From: Brasilonema sp. UFV-L1
GTDB taxonomy: Bacteria; Cyanobacteriota; Cyanobacteriia; Cyanobacteriales; Nostocaceae
Reading direction: 5' to 3'
DNA length: 64,000 bases
Assembly: GCF_012912105.1 (NCBI RefSeq)
Contig: NZ_QMEA01000021.1
Location: forward strand, 1 to 64,000
Positions 44,415 through 54,246 of the stretch are shown in pieces. The first letter of the stretch is position 1, and each line of letters begins with the position of its first letter. Position numbers and translations under genes: made by a program. Under the pieces are notes generated by a model that searched no databases, was not told the DNA's origin, and worked only from the letters and a program-made list of their open reading frames with translations.

Positions 44415-47400
44415 TTACCTCGCTGCACAGGTAGATTTCAATTGTACAGTCTCATTCCAATCTGAAAGATTACCCTTTATCTCAAAACCAAAACTCTTAA
44501 AATTAGCTAACATCAACTCATCACGTTGGTGCCAAACATCAAATATTTTTTGCCTACCATCATCAAGTGTTTCAGAGTCAATTTGATAAACTCCATTCTT
44601 GACACGCTTCAACTTTAAACCCAATAAATTTAACAACTGTTTAAGTATTGTTGTCGGTGAAATATACTCTTTTTCCTGAAATAAATTAATACCCACTGCT
44701 CTTTGAAGATGTTTACTACACTGAAGAGTTATACTTTTCAATAACAATAAATCTGCATCATTTTCAGTAAATTGTCGTTCTGGTTCGAGATACTGAAGCA
44801 TTCCCAATGCTTTTAAGGTTTCCACTTTAAGTGTATAAGTTTTTAAATCTGGTAGAAACACTTTACCTTCACCCCAAGATAACTGCTGAAACCATTCTTG
44901 CTTATCTCTCAGACAAAGATACTCACTATCATGAGTTAAATAATAATGTGTTAATAGTTGGCAATAATATCCTTTCTCGTCACGTAATTTTAACAAGGGA
45001 CTCACTTCAATTCCATACTTTCGTCTGAGAAGATATTTCTGAATTTGGTTACGTTCCTCTTCAGTCAGTGAGTGTTTAACCAATAACTGGTCATATTCTA
45101 CATAATCGATATCCTTTGCATGAGCTATAGTTGTTGCAGTTGCCAATTGATTTTTTTGCTTAATTTCTTTGATTTTACAGTCAATTTCTTTTGATTTCTT
45201 ACGACTTTGCGACCAATCTTTTTGGACTTTAAAAATTTCTAAAACTAATCTTTGACGGGTTGCTAGGTCACTAGGTTCAGTTGCAATCAAGGCAAGTCGT
45301 AAATCTCGGATAATATTCATTTGTACATCATGACTTCGTATATGCATTTGATGTCCATCGCTGATAAAACCATCTTTCATAGATTGACGGTAAAAGGTCA
45401 TAGAAGCATTTACCCTGGCAGATAATTTTGCCCAAGTGCGTAAATGAATAGGGTCATACACTAACGGCAAATCGACATCAATTTTATGTACTGGACTCAG
45501 CAAAGCTATATTTTCTTTTTGATTTTCTTGATACCAATAAGATAATGAACGATAATTTGTACTACCACTACCAACTAAGCCAATTCCCCGCTTCGCACAC
45601 CAGACAATACGTGGTACATCGTCGCGTACTCTTGCTAACGCTTGTCGCGCTTCTGAGTCAGGAATGACTCCTTGAAAAATGCCGTAAACGCGGTCAAAAT
45701 GTTGGACATCAATACTAATTCCTGTACCAAGACTAGGAGTCACAAAAATAGTGTTGTATTCAGTGACTTTTTCATTAATAGCTGCGACAAAATCAACAGC
45801 TTCATGACCAGGTGTACTTGTCGTGTGACTACTAACGACCAAAGTTTTTGGAAATTGCTTTTGCAATCTTTCTAAACGTTCTTGAAGATAACGTTCAATC
45901 GTTTCACAACTGTAACGTCCAGAACGACTATCAGTCGTCACGTAACATTTATGCCCTATCATTAAATCTAATTCCAGCTGATGAATTAAGGGAGTTGGGT
46001 TAGGTGAATCATAGAAGGTTATATCCCAACCTCGCTCTGGTTTCCATTGATTCACAACAACCCAAGGCATAATTTGAATTCCTGCCAATCCCTGTAAATA
46101 TTCTAAAGAAACATCTGATAAATCAGCGTCTTGCGCAATCACTAAGCCTCCAGTTGTCAGCACAGTAGAAATGATCTGCTGGAAGACTTTTAAAATTTTA
46201 ATACGTTTATCTTTACAAGTATTGCTATTAAGGAGATGCCATAAAGATTGTTCTACTTCATCTAAAATAATGATTCCCCCTCGCCAATCATCAGGATTGA
46301 GCTTCCAAATAGAATCAACGCATAATCCAAGAGAGTTAGGAAATGAAAAGATGGAGGGAGTGAGAGAAAGTCCTGTGATTCTCTCTCTGTGTTGTTCTTG
46401 TTTTTTCTTGCTTTCTTTTCCTATTCCCCATTGCACACCGATTTTTTCGCATAAAAAGCGTCCTAGTTGGATTCTGTGAGTAATAAGTAATACGGGTTGA
46501 TTTCTGCTTTTAGCTTGATTCACAACAGTTTGCAGTGTTGTGGTTTTCCCTGTTCCTTTTGCAGATTTAACTCCAATTAATCCAGACGAGGGGAACGGTA
46601 TTTCTCCTAAATAGCGACGGTTGAGGGTGAGTGCAGCAGGAATGGTTAACTCGGTGTGAGGTTTGGTTTGGGCAAGGTAAACTTCTAAATCAACGCTTTG
46701 CCGATAAACTGTCTCAAAAGCAGTTGCACCTTTGGCGACGATAAAATCATCAATCCCTTTTTCTATTCCTGGAAGTTTGATGACTTGAATGGGACAATTT
46801 TTTTCTTGAAACAGAAATCCTAGCTGGAAGATAGCATTATTAACTGCTGCAACTTTCTTGGGTTGAGTTTCAAAATCAAAGCAAATGTAAAAGATACGCC
46901 GAGTGATGGCAAACGCTGCTAAATCTGGGATAAGTTGGCGAGTGATAACTTTGCCAAAGTCATCTTTGATAACGCGGTAACCACTGGTAATTCCAGGGAT
47001 AGCAAGCGCTGCATATCCTTGTGTCAATAATGCTGCTGCTTTCTTTACCCCTTCGCAAATAATGACGGGTATGTTCCGTTTCATCACCCATTGCCAAAAG
47101 CCTTCGGCTTCACCGTTGCAGGCAATGTTGATATTGTTGGGCATGGGTACATTGTAACGTTGAGCAACTTGCCGCCAGATATCCAGTGATACCCGCAGAC
47201 AAAATATTCGGGTTGGTGTGCTGGGAGGATGTTCATACTTAATCAACTTGCCATTTTCACTTAATCGAGGTTGGTTAGGCTTAAAACATCCCCACTCCAT
47301 TGCTTGCCAATCATTCAGGGGATCAAGTCCAGAACACCACCAACCACCATCTGTGATGTGAGTGTAACGCTGTAATAATCTGCTTTTGATAATTCCAGTA

Positions 47401-47600
47401 TTTGTACGGGGGAGACTTTCAGAAATTAGCAGGTATTCATATGTGGCTCTGCCTTGTAAAGAAAGAAAATTGAGTCTTGCAAGGTTTAAATCTATACCAC
47501 TTTCTTGAACTAATTCCTTAAGGTGTTGGGATTCTAGATAGTACAAATGCATCAATTCAGGCGTTAGGGGAAAACAGTGGATTAACACCTTACCATGCAT
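44415..47600 (-). CDS. CyRepA1-family plasmid replication protein
   Basis: The 1061-residue protein matches the cyanobacterial plasmid replication family with a DUF3854 module. The N-terminal half has a Toprim-like core: ICEGVKKAAALL (E183) and CFDFET (D242). It is followed by a P-loop GVKSAKGTGKTTTLQ (about 343-357) and Walker B IIILDEVEQSLWHL (D447-E448), then helicase-like segments (CYVTTDSRSGRYSCETIERY, TPSLGTGISID, RQALARVRD). Such proteins drive plasmid replication. Here it lies between chromosomal genes. Residues about 393-416 are a Lys/Gln/Glu/Arg insert from a low-complexity tract near 46355-46425. The frame is intact. Confidence 0.85.
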   Translation of the reverse strand: MHGKVLIHCFPLTPELMHLYYLESQHLKELVQESGIDLNLARLNFLSLQGRATYEYLLISESLPRTNTGIIKSRLLQRYTHITDGGWWCSGLDPLNDWQAMEWGCFKPNQPRLSENGKLIKYEHPPSTPTRIFCLRVSLDIWRQVAQRYNVPMPNNINIACNGEAEGFWQWVMKRNIPVIICEGVKKAAALLTQGYAALAIPGITSGYRVIKDDFGKVITRQLIPDLAAFAITRRIFYICFDFETQPKKVAAVNNAIFQLGFLFQEKNCPIQVIKLPGIEKGIDDFIVAKGATAFETVYRQSVDLEVYLAQTKPHTELTIPAALTLNRRYLGEIPFPSSGLIGVKSAKGTGKTTTLQTVVNQAKSRNQPVLLITHRIQLGRFLCEKIGVQWGIGKESKKKQEQHRERITGLSLTPSIFSFPNSLGLCVDSIWKLNPDDWRGGIIILDEVEQSLWHLLNSNTCKDKRIKILKVFQQIISTVLTTGGLVIAQDADLSDVSLEYLQGLAGIQIMPWVVVNQWKPERGWDITFYDSPNPTPLIHQLELDLMIGHKCYVTTDSRSGRYSCETIERYLQERLERLQKQFPKTLVVSSHTTSTPGHEAVDFVAAINEKVTEYNTIFVTPSLGTGISIDVQHFDRVYGIFQGVIPDSEARQALARVRDDVPRIVWCAKRGIGLVGSGSTNYRSLSYWYQENQKENIALLSPVHKIDVDLPLVYDPIHLRTWAKLSARVNASMTFYRQSMKDGFISDGHQMHIRSHDVQMNIIRDLRLALIATEPSDLATRQRLVLEIFKVQKDWSQSRKKSKEIDCKIKEIKQKNQLATATTIAHAKDIDYVEYDQLLVKHSLTEEERNQIQKYLLRRKYGIEVSPLLKLRDEKGYYCQLLTHYYLTHDSEYLCLRDKQEWFQQLSWGEGKVFLPDLKTYTLKVETLKALGMLQYLEPERQFTENDADLLLLKSITLQCSKHLQRAVGINLFQEKEYISPTTILKQLLNLLGLKLKRVKNGVYQIDSETLDDGRQKIFDVWHQRDELMLANFKSFGFEIKGNLSDWNETVQLKSTCAAR

Positions 47601-47658
47601 TTGCTGTTTTGAGATGAGGGAGTGTGAAAGACTTGCGATACCTCACCCAGCAATATTT

Positions 47659-48045
47659 TTAGCTAGCAATACTACGAGATTCACTTTCTAATGCTTCCTC
47701 TTCGGTTTCAAAAATTTCAAACACTGTATCCATCATGGTGACTTCAAACACCAATTTTGCATCTGGATGGACACTACAAATACAAAAACTACCTTTATTT
47801 TTTTGAGCATCCCGCATTCCAGCAACCAAAGATGTCAAACCAGAACTATCTATGAAATTGACCTGACCGAGATTTACCACGATATGACGACTGAGTTTGG
47901 AAATACACTCTTGCAATTTCAAGCGAAATGGCCAAGCAGTGGTAATGTCTAAGCGACCAGTCGGTGTTAAAACAATAACGGTATTTCCGTCTTGGGTTGT
48001 ATAAGTTTTTTGCTCTATGTGTATCACTGAACTTTCCCTTGACAC
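47659..48045 (-). CDS. STAS-domain anti-anti-sigma-like protein
   Basis: The 128-residue single STAS domain resembles SpoIIAA/RsbV: TPTGRLDITTAWPFRLKL, then NLGQVNFIDSSGLTSLVAG with the phosphorylatable Ser in DSSG, and FEIFETEEEAL at the end. It should bind an anti-sigma kinase and be switched by phosphorylation. GTG 48045 is supported by AAGGAG upstream. The neighbouring genes do not include the expected kinase or PP2C phosphatase. A 58-bp gap separates it from the CyRepA1-type gene. Confidence 0.9.
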   Translation of the reverse strand: MSRESSVIHIEQKTYTTQDGNTVIVLTPTGRLDITTAWPFRLKLQECISKLSRHIVVNLGQVNFIDSSGLTSLVAGMRDAQKNKGSFCICSVHPDAKLVFEVTMMDTVFEIFETEEEALESESRSIAS

Positions 48046-48381
48046 TCCTTTAGAAAGAGACTACTGTATAGTTTCGCTTTTTGAGAGCAAAAGCTATAAC
48101 CCTTGTTTTCTCAGCTATTCCGCATTTTTTGTACTGAAATGAGTTATGGGCTGAGTGAGTTAGCGAATCTGTAACAGTCTTGTATGATGCTGTAGCCTGT
48201 GATCAAAAAGCTACAGCAACGACTGTCTTTTTTATTGCTAAGTGCATCTCTTTAGTAGTTTAACTCACTAAAGAAGTGGTGAGTGCTGAATACTGAGTAA
48301 GGAATTTTTAGATTTAGCCTCTGACAGCAATCTAAACTTCTTGGTGATTTATACTCAGTACTCGGTGATCATGATTTGGGA
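48046..48381. other. intergenic region, nothing recognised
   Basis: 336 bp between hemF and the STAS gene, both on the minus strand. It contains ACTGAGTA and GTGCTGAATACTGAGT short repeats near 48280-48365 and no gene. Confidence 0.4.
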
Positions 48382-49434
48382 CTACTGAGTTACCCAGTTG
48401 ACCCAATCTTGAGGTTTGAGGAAGGTTTCGTACAATTGAGCTTCTGGGGAGTTTGGTTCAGGTTGATAACCGTATTCCCAACGAACCAAGGGTGGTAGTG
48501 ACATCAGGATTGACTCAGTGCGTCCGTTGGTTTGCAATCCAAAAATGGTGCCTCGGTCATACACTAAGTTGAATTCTACATACCTTCCCCGGCGATAAAG
48601 CTGAAAATTCCGTTGGCGATCGCCATATTCCATTTTGTGTCGCCTTTCCACAATTGGTACGTAAGCTGGTAAAAAGGCATTACCGCATTCTTGTACAAAA
48701 GCAAACAACTGTTCCCAACTGCGTGGTTCTGGTGTTCCAATTTGCTTACTGTAAATAGCCGCTGCACCATCTTTATGAGGACCACGATACAACTCACCTT
48801 GACCATCTTGGTAATCAAAAAACAGTCCACCTATACCCCGCGTTTCCCCACGATGTTTTAGGTAAAAATATTCATCACACCAACGCTTAAACACTGGGTG
48901 ATACTCTGGGTGATGAGCATCACATGCCTGCTTGAGTGTTTTATGGAAATGAATGGCATCTTCGGCAAAGGGATAATAAGGGGTTAAATCCGCACCGCCA
49001 CCGAACCACCATACTGGTCCTGCCTCAAAATAGCGATAATTGAGATGAACAGTCGGTACATAAGGGCTGCGAGGATGTAACACCATTGAGGTGCCTATGG
49101 CATAAAAATCGTGCCCGGTGGCTTCAGGGCGCTGCGCTAATATTGAAGGCGGTAGATGGGAACCCCAAACTTCAGAAAAACCTACCCCAGCTTGCTCAAA
49201 TATTGCACCTTCACGTAGAACGCGCGATCGCCCTCCACCTCCTTCTGGACGTTCCCACATATCTTCTTGAAATTGCCCCACACCATCCAGTTGTGTCAAT
49301 CTTTGAGTGATTTGGTCTTGCAACTGTTTCATGAACTGACTGACTCTGGCTTTTGTGTCAGTTGGCAGAGTTTGAGTAGATTGTGCTGGCAAAGTTGGGG
49401 TTTGGGAGTTAGTCACCATAGACTCAAGAACCAT
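48382..49434 (-). CDS. hemF: oxygen-dependent coproporphyrinogen III oxidase
   Basis: HemF decarboxylates coproporphyrinogen III to protoporphyrinogen IX for heme and chlorophyll, using O2. The 350-residue protein has the diagnostic stretches [37 protein letters not shown], the metal-contact [36 protein letters not shown] and the C-terminal [17 protein letters not shown] 49434. The variable first 25 residues are normal for the family. Monocistronic. Confidence 0.97.
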   Translation of the reverse strand: MVLESMVTNSQTPTLPAQSTQTLPTDTKARVSQFMKQLQDQITQRLTQLDGVGQFQEDMWERPEGGGGRSRVLREGAIFEQAGVGFSEVWGSHLPPSILAQRPEATGHDFYAIGTSMVLHPRSPYVPTVHLNYRYFEAGPVWWFGGGADLTPYYPFAEDAIHFHKTLKQACDAHHPEYHPVFKRWCDEYFYLKHRGETRGIGGLFFDYQDGQGELYRGPHKDGAAAIYSKQIGTPEPRSWEQLFAFVQECGNAFLPAYVPIVERRHKMEYGDRQRNFQLYRRGRYVEFNLVYDRGTIFGLQTNGRTESILMSLPPLVRWEYGYQPEPNSPEAQLYETFLKPQDWVNWVTQ

Positions 49435-50143
49435 TTCTTACAATTTTGGGGAAAGCAACAATGTTTTCAATTGAAAATTCATGAGCAACAGACGCCTTAA
49501 AGCAGGCTAAAATTGCCCAAAGAGCTATTTTTTCTGTAGTCACGCTTTAATACACTGACGGGCATGACTACAGATAGTTATTTTCTCTCAAATGCGCGTA
49601 TGCTTGTGTGTTTGTTGATTTTTTTCAAGTTGTTTATGTTTATGTAAAGTTCTAGGATTAATACTAAACTCGCACAAGATTAAGTCTACAAGCACTTGCG
49701 GCCAAGGAAACTCAAGCTCTGTCTAAAGGAGAATTTATAACCACATCCGCAGTGAGGAGGCACAGATACGGTACTGACGAACATACATATGAAAAAGATA
49801 TATACAAAAAAGTCGTTGTTTTTACATGGTTTATACCATAAACTTGAAGATTTAACCAAGTTCTTCAACAAGAGTGCGATGTAAAATCTGATTTTCGCTG
49901 CCATCAACCAAAATCCAGTGATGGTTAAGTTAGGATCTGAGATTTTAACGGTGCGCGAGGTATTTTCCTCGCCTTCAGCAACACCTAAAGGCGAATACGG
50001 ATTGGTTGATACGCTCTACCTCAAGGAGTGTATTTGTTTCATGAAGGTTAGTAAAAAAGTATTAGTTATACTTTTGAGTCCTCAATTTGGCGTATATGTT
50101 AAATAGCAACTTACTATACTGAGGGCAAATTTGAGAAATTTGA
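49435..50143. other. intergenic region with possible gene remnant
   Basis: About 700 bp with no intact gene. The plus-strand segment 49668-49850 reads as coding-like protein (see the pseudogene entry). The rest is AT-rich or shows no structure; a 62-residue frame at 49918-50106 lacks coding character. Confidence 0.45.
49668..49850 (+). pseudogene. possible gene fragment, family not recognised
   Basis: This frame is open after a stop at 49665 but has no plausible start. It translates to a sequence including LQALAAKETQALSKGEF and then SAVRRHRYGTDEHTYEKDIY before a stop near 49850. The mix of charged residues and helix propensity looks more like protein than random AT-rich DNA. It may be the tail of a decayed gene. 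I cannot name the family. Confidence 0.3.
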
Positions 50144-50740
50144 ATGCAAGGGCTGATTACACATGCTAACTATGCCAAAGTTACCAAAAAGCGTGTAGCG
50201 AGGAGAAATAGGAAAATGCGAGCTTGGTTATCCAAATTCGTCCAGCGCAAACGTCGCCGGTTTTGCGCTTCTCTGGTGCGGACGTACCGAGAGATCAGTT
50301 CTGCTTCTGTGGATGAACTTTGGCAAAAAGTAGTTGACATAGCAGATGTTTCTTGGCATCCATTGCTCAAAAGCACTAACGTTCCATATGGATTAGTACC
50401 CAAACCTGGACTCATTTATCAAGCAGTCACACGGTTGTCACCAATTCCCATTCGTATTTTTGTTGAGCGTGTCAATCCTCAGGAGTTACTGAGTTTCAGA
50501 GTGCTGGCAATTCCTGGCATAGAGGAACGGGTGACTTATAAGGTAGAATCTACAGTCTGTGGCACTTGTTTGTCATATTCTGTGACGCTACGTGGTTGGT
50601 TGTCGCCCTTAATCTGGTCTTTTTCCCGCCCGTACGCGGATCGGGTAGCACGAGCCTTAGTCGAAGCAGTTGAAGGAGCAACCAGACAAGCGGTATCAAG
50701 AAAGCGAAAATCTCTCAAAGATGGTTGTTTTGATTTTTAG
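50144..50740 (+). CDS. SRPBCC (START-like) superfamily protein
   Basis: The 198-residue protein appears to contain one SRPBCC lipid-binding fold (about 45-185): YREISSASVDELWQKVVDIADVSWHPL, split here as YREISSASVDELWQKVV and ADVSWHPLL, then SFRVLAIPGIEERVTYKVES and a long C-terminal helix. The first 40 residues are very basic. ATG 50144 opens the frame; ATG 50216 (MRAWLSKF) has GAGGAG upstream and may be the real start. No signal peptide. Ligand unknown. Confidence 0.7.
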   Translation: MQGLITHANYAKVTKKRVARRNRKMRAWLSKFVQRKRRRFCASLVRTYREISSASVDELWQKVVDIADVSWHPLLKSTNVPYGLVPKPGLIYQAVTRLSPIPIRIFVERVNPQELLSFRVLAIPGIEERVTYKVESTVCGTCLSYSVTLRGWLSPLIWSFSRPYADRVARALVEAVEGATRQAVSRKRKSLKDGCFDF

Positions 50741-51159
50741 TCATTGAAAATCACTACGCCCAAAAGAGATCTTCTCCGTTATAACAACTAGTGTTCATTA
50801 GTCATTAGTCATTAGTCAAAGAACTACGACGTCGGGCGCGGAAATAAAGCTACCATACCCTGCGGGAAGCCGCCTAACGGCGTCTACAAAATAAACGAAA
50901 AGCTTGTAATGTAAGCTTTTCTCCGGATTGCGAATGCGTGATTGCTCCTTTGTGGCACGAAGTGCCATATATTGACTGACTCGGCAGCGGTACTAGTGAC
51001 TTTGGACTCACCGACTAGAGACTATATGACTATAGACTCGCAATTGTGAACTGTTGATTCTAAACTTAATTAACAATTAACGAGTCGCTAAAAGCTAAGA
51101 TTCTAGAAGATAACAAAACTTTTGTAAAAAATTATTGAAATAGAAAGACTAAAAACATT
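50741..51159. other. repeat-containing intergenic region
   Basis: 419 bp without a gene. It holds the TCATTAG tandem repeat (50795-50818), a GGGAAGCCGCCTAACGGCGTC hairpin-like segment near 50862, and ACTCACCGACTAGAGACTA-like short repeats. The promoter of mrp lies in the last 100 bp. Confidence 0.45.
50795..50818. repeat. heptanucleotide tandem repeat (TCATTAG)~3
   Basis: Three copies plus TCA of the same 7-bp unit that occurs at 5506-5532, here intergenic between the SRPBCC gene and mrp. Confidence 0.85.
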
Positions 51160-52230
51160 ATGTATGATGTCCTCGATACTCGTTCAGTCCTAGAAGTGTT
51201 GCGACCAGTGCAAGATCCAGAACTTCGCAAAAGCCTGGTAGAACTCAATATGATTCGCAACATCAAAATTGACCAGGGCAAGGTTAACTTTACCTTGGTA
51301 TTGACAACACCTGCGTGTCCTTTGCGTGAATTTATTGTGGAAGACTGCAAAAAAGCTGTTTTACAGCTTCCAGGAGTTCTAGAAGTCTTTGTAGAGGTCA
51401 CAGCCGAAACGCCACAACAGAAAACTATAAGCGATCGCACTGGTGTTGCTGGTGTGAAGAATATCATTGCGGTTTCCAGTGGCAAAGGAGGCGTTGGGAA
51501 AAGTACCATTGCTGTGAATGTTGCAGTTGCTTTGGCTCAAACAGGGGCAAAAGTTGGTTTGCTAGACGCTGATATCTACGGTCCTAATGACCCTACCATG
51601 TTAGGACTAGGTGATGCCCAGATGATAGTACGATCCACAGAAGGCGGCGAAATTCTGGAACCTGCTTTCAATTACGGCGTCAAATTAGTATCAATGGGCT
51701 TTTTAATCGACCGGGATCAGCCAGTGATTTGGCGTGGACCAATGCTCAATGGAGTGATTCGCCAGTTTCTCTACCAAGTGCAATGGGGAGAAATAGATTA
51801 TCTGATTGTGGATATGCCACCTGGAACAGGCGATGCTCAGTTAACATTAGCGCAAGCAGTGCCAATGGCTGGAGCAGTGATTGTCACCACACCCCAAAAT
51901 GTAGCGCTGTTAGATTCTCGAAAGGGCTTGCGCATGTTCCAGCAGATGAATGTGCCGATCCTGGGAATAGTAGAAAATATGAGCTATTTTATTCCACCAG
52001 ATATGCCAGATAAGCAGTATGACATTTTTGGTTCCGGGGGTGGGTCTAAGACTGCGGCTGAGTTAGAAGTGCCATTGCTGGGGTGCGTACCACTAGAGAT
52101 TTCTACTAGAATTGGTGGTGACAAAGGTGTACCCGTAGTAATTGCCGAACCAGAGTCAGCTAGTGCCCAAGCGTTAACGGCGATCGCACTCGTCATTGCT
52201 GGCAAAGTATCAGTTGCTGCCTTGACATAA
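51160..52230 (+). CDS. mrp: Mrp/ApbC-type iron-sulfur carrier ATPase
   Basis: The 356-residue protein has an N-terminal MIP18/DUF59 domain (about 5-85, LRPVQDPELRKSLVELNM) and a MinD-like NTPase with the deviant Walker A SSGKGGVGKST, DADIYGPNDP and VDMPPGTGDAQLTL. Mrp proteins carry and transfer Fe-S clusters. The C-terminal CxxC found in E. coli ApbC is replaced here by ENMSYFIPPDMPDKQYD, so cluster binding, if any, must use other residues. First gene of a probable mrp-rodA pair, 110 bp apart. Confidence 0.95.
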   Translation: MYDVLDTRSVLEVLRPVQDPELRKSLVELNMIRNIKIDQGKVNFTLVLTTPACPLREFIVEDCKKAVLQLPGVLEVFVEVTAETPQQKTISDRTGVAGVKNIIAVSSGKGGVGKSTIAVNVAVALAQTGAKVGLLDADIYGPNDPTMLGLGDAQMIVRSTEGGEILEPAFNYGVKLVSMGFLIDRDQPVIWRGPMLNGVIRQFLYQVQWGEIDYLIVDMPPGTGDAQLTLAQAVPMAGAVIVTTPQNVALLDSRKGLRMFQQMNVPILGIVENMSYFIPPDMPDKQYDIFGSGGGSKTAAELEVPLLGCVPLEISTRIGGDKGVPVVIAEPESASAQALTAIALVIAGKVSVAALT

Positions 52231-52340
52231 CCTGATAGAAAAATTTGAATTTTCGCCTGGTTGAAGTTGCTCAGCCTAGAATAAAGATTTTTAGTGGTTC
52301 CCAAATTTAAAATCTCACAATAAAAGTGTAAAAGTATACG

Positions 52341-53654
52341 ATGTTGTTAAAACGTTCGCTTCCCAGAATTCGTTCGAAATACTGGGTCAAACCTTGGCAA
52401 CAAGTAGATTTGTTGTTATTTTGTTTGCCAATAGCTCTCACTATATTTGGCGGAATCATGATCCGCAGTACGGAATTGAATCAAGGACTCACTGATTGGT
52501 GGTGGCACTGGCTCATGGGAGGCATTGGCTTGACGATTGCCTTATTTATTGCTAGAAGCCGCTATGAACATCTGATTCAATTGCACTGGGTGACTTATGC
52601 CATGACCAACTTTAGCCTGATCGCAGTCATGGTAGTTGGTCAAAGTGCAAAAGGGGCACAACGATGGATAAACATCGCTGGTGTTGCCGTACAACCTTCT
52701 GAATTTGCCAAACTAGGATTGATTATCACCCTAGCAGTGTTGTTACACAAGCGTACTGCTTCTAATCTTGATAATGTTTTCAGAGCTTTAGCAATCACCG
52801 CTGTGCCTTGGGCATTGGTCTTCTTACAACCAGATTTAGCAACCTCACTCGTCTTTGGCGCTATTGTTTTGGGGATGTTATACTGGGCAAATGCCAATCC
52901 TGGCTGGTTAATACTACTCATTTCTCCAGTGATTGCAGCAATTTTGTTCAGCATAGCTTGGCCGTTATCAGAAGCACCGATAGTTTTGTTCAACGAGATA
53001 TCTTTGACAGCGTTAGGGTTAATCTGGTCAGCTAGCATGGGATTGGTTGGATTTTTAACTCTGCCTGGAAAACAAAGCATCATTGGTGGTATAGGCGCAA
53101 TCGGTCTTAACCTTTTGGGTGGTGAATTAGGTGTATTCGCTTGGAACCATGTTTTGAAGGATTATCAAAAACTCCGCATAACTAGTTTTATAGCCCCCGA
53201 ACAAGATCCCCTTGGCGCAGGATACCACCTGATCCAATCTCGCATTGCCATTGGTGCTGGTGAATGGTGGGGATGGGGTCTTTTCAAAGGTCCTATGACT
53301 CAATTAAATTTTGTCCCTGAACAGCATACAGACTTTATTTTCTCTGCAGTGGGCGAAGAATTTGGTTTTATTGGCTGTCTGGTCGTACTGTTTGTCTTTT
53401 GCTTAGTTTGTCAGCGCCTATTACATGTTGCCCAAACTGCCAAAGATAACTTTGGCTCTTTGCTCGCTGTCGGTGTCTTATCCATGATAGTGTTTCAGAT
53501 GATTGTCAACATTGGTATGACCGTAGGTTTAGCACCAGTGGCAGGCATTCCCCTTCCTTGGATGAGTTATGGTCGTTCTGCAATGCTCACAAACTTTATT
53601 GCCTTAGGGCTGGTAGAATCGGTAGCAAATTTTCGACAACGGCAGAAGTATTAG
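52341..53654 (+). CDS. rodA: RodA/FtsW-family peptidoglycan glycosyltransferase
   Basis: The 437-residue SEDS protein has about ten membrane segments. Family signatures are AKGAQRWINIAGVAVQPSEFAK, given in part as GAQRWINIAGVAVQPSEFAK, then FLQPDLATSLVF, PEQHTDFIFSAVGEEFGF with the catalytic-type Asp, and GIPLPWMSYGRSAMLTNF. It polymerises glycan strands for lateral wall growth together with a class B penicillin-binding protein, which is not nearby. The N-terminal WVKPWQQVDLLLF fits RodA better than FtsW. Confidence 0.93.
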   Translation: MLLKRSLPRIRSKYWVKPWQQVDLLLFCLPIALTIFGGIMIRSTELNQGLTDWWWHWLMGGIGLTIALFIARSRYEHLIQLHWVTYAMTNFSLIAVMVVGQSAKGAQRWINIAGVAVQPSEFAKLGLIITLAVLLHKRTASNLDNVFRALAITAVPWALVFLQPDLATSLVFGAIVLGMLYWANANPGWLILLISPVIAAILFSIAWPLSEAPIVLFNEISLTALGLIWSASMGLVGFLTLPGKQSIIGGIGAIGLNLLGGELGVFAWNHVLKDYQKLRITSFIAPEQDPLGAGYHLIQSRIAIGAGEWWGWGLFKGPMTQLNFVPEQHTDFIFSAVGEEFGFIGCLVVLFVFCLVCQRLLHVAQTAKDNFGSLLAVGVLSMIVFQMIVNIGMTVGLAPVAGIPLPWMSYGRSAMLTNFIALGLVESVANFRQRQKY

Positions 53655-53753
53655 TTGGTAATGATTAATCAATAGTATTAGTAAATAGTACTAATACAAA
53701 GGTTGCTTGAGAAAGATTAAGCTATTAACAGGAAACAAGCAAAGGAAAAGACG

Positions 53754-53951
53754 ATGATATTACCAGGAGCAACTGTTCGCGTCAAAAATCCACAAGATAC
53801 CTACTATCGCTTTGAAGGACTCGTGCAACGACTGAGTGATGGCAAAGTTGCCGTCCTGTTTGAAGGTGGTAACTGGGATAAGCTTGTTACCTTTCGCCTT
53901 GGGGAATTAGAAGTTGTAGAAACCACAGCAGGACGTAAAAAAGCTAAATAA
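53754..53951 (+). CDS. ndhS: NDH-1 subunit S (ferredoxin docking)
   Basis: The 65-residue protein matches Ndh[21 protein letters not shown], then [20 protein letters not shown] and [13 protein letters not shown]. It is an SH3-like subunit on the cytoplasmic arm of the photosynthetic NDH-1 complex and helps ferredoxin dock for cyclic electron flow. ATG 53754, 99 bp after rodA. The basic GRKKAK tail is common. Small size is normal. Confidence 0.95.
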   Translation: MILPGATVRVKNPQDTYYRFEGLVQRLSDGKVAVLFEGGNWDKLVTFRLGELEVVETTAGRKKAK

Positions 53952-54246
53952 TCATTAGTTTTTAGTGAGCCAGCGCTATACAGAAGGAGAGCCACTGCGC
54001 CCTTATTGGCAATCAATGCCCGACACTCACGCATGTGGCGTTTCCTTCCGTAAGCAACGCCTTTGTAAGCGCAAAGTACAAGTCCATACGGAGCCAATTA
54101 ATGCGCTTGTTTGCATACCCGAAGGTCAAAAGTTAATATTGATTTTTGACTAATAAGCTGTAAGTTATTTCACTGACATACAACCAACACAAAGGAAGCT
54201 CGCTAACACTTTTGAATTTTGATTTTTTGCGGATTGCGAATTGCTT

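Noticed and set aside
53965-54153. 62-codon plus-strand frame after ndhS
   Set aside because: Composition resembles a dispersed repeat (AGCGCTATACAGAAGGAGAG), with no start signal and no recognised family.
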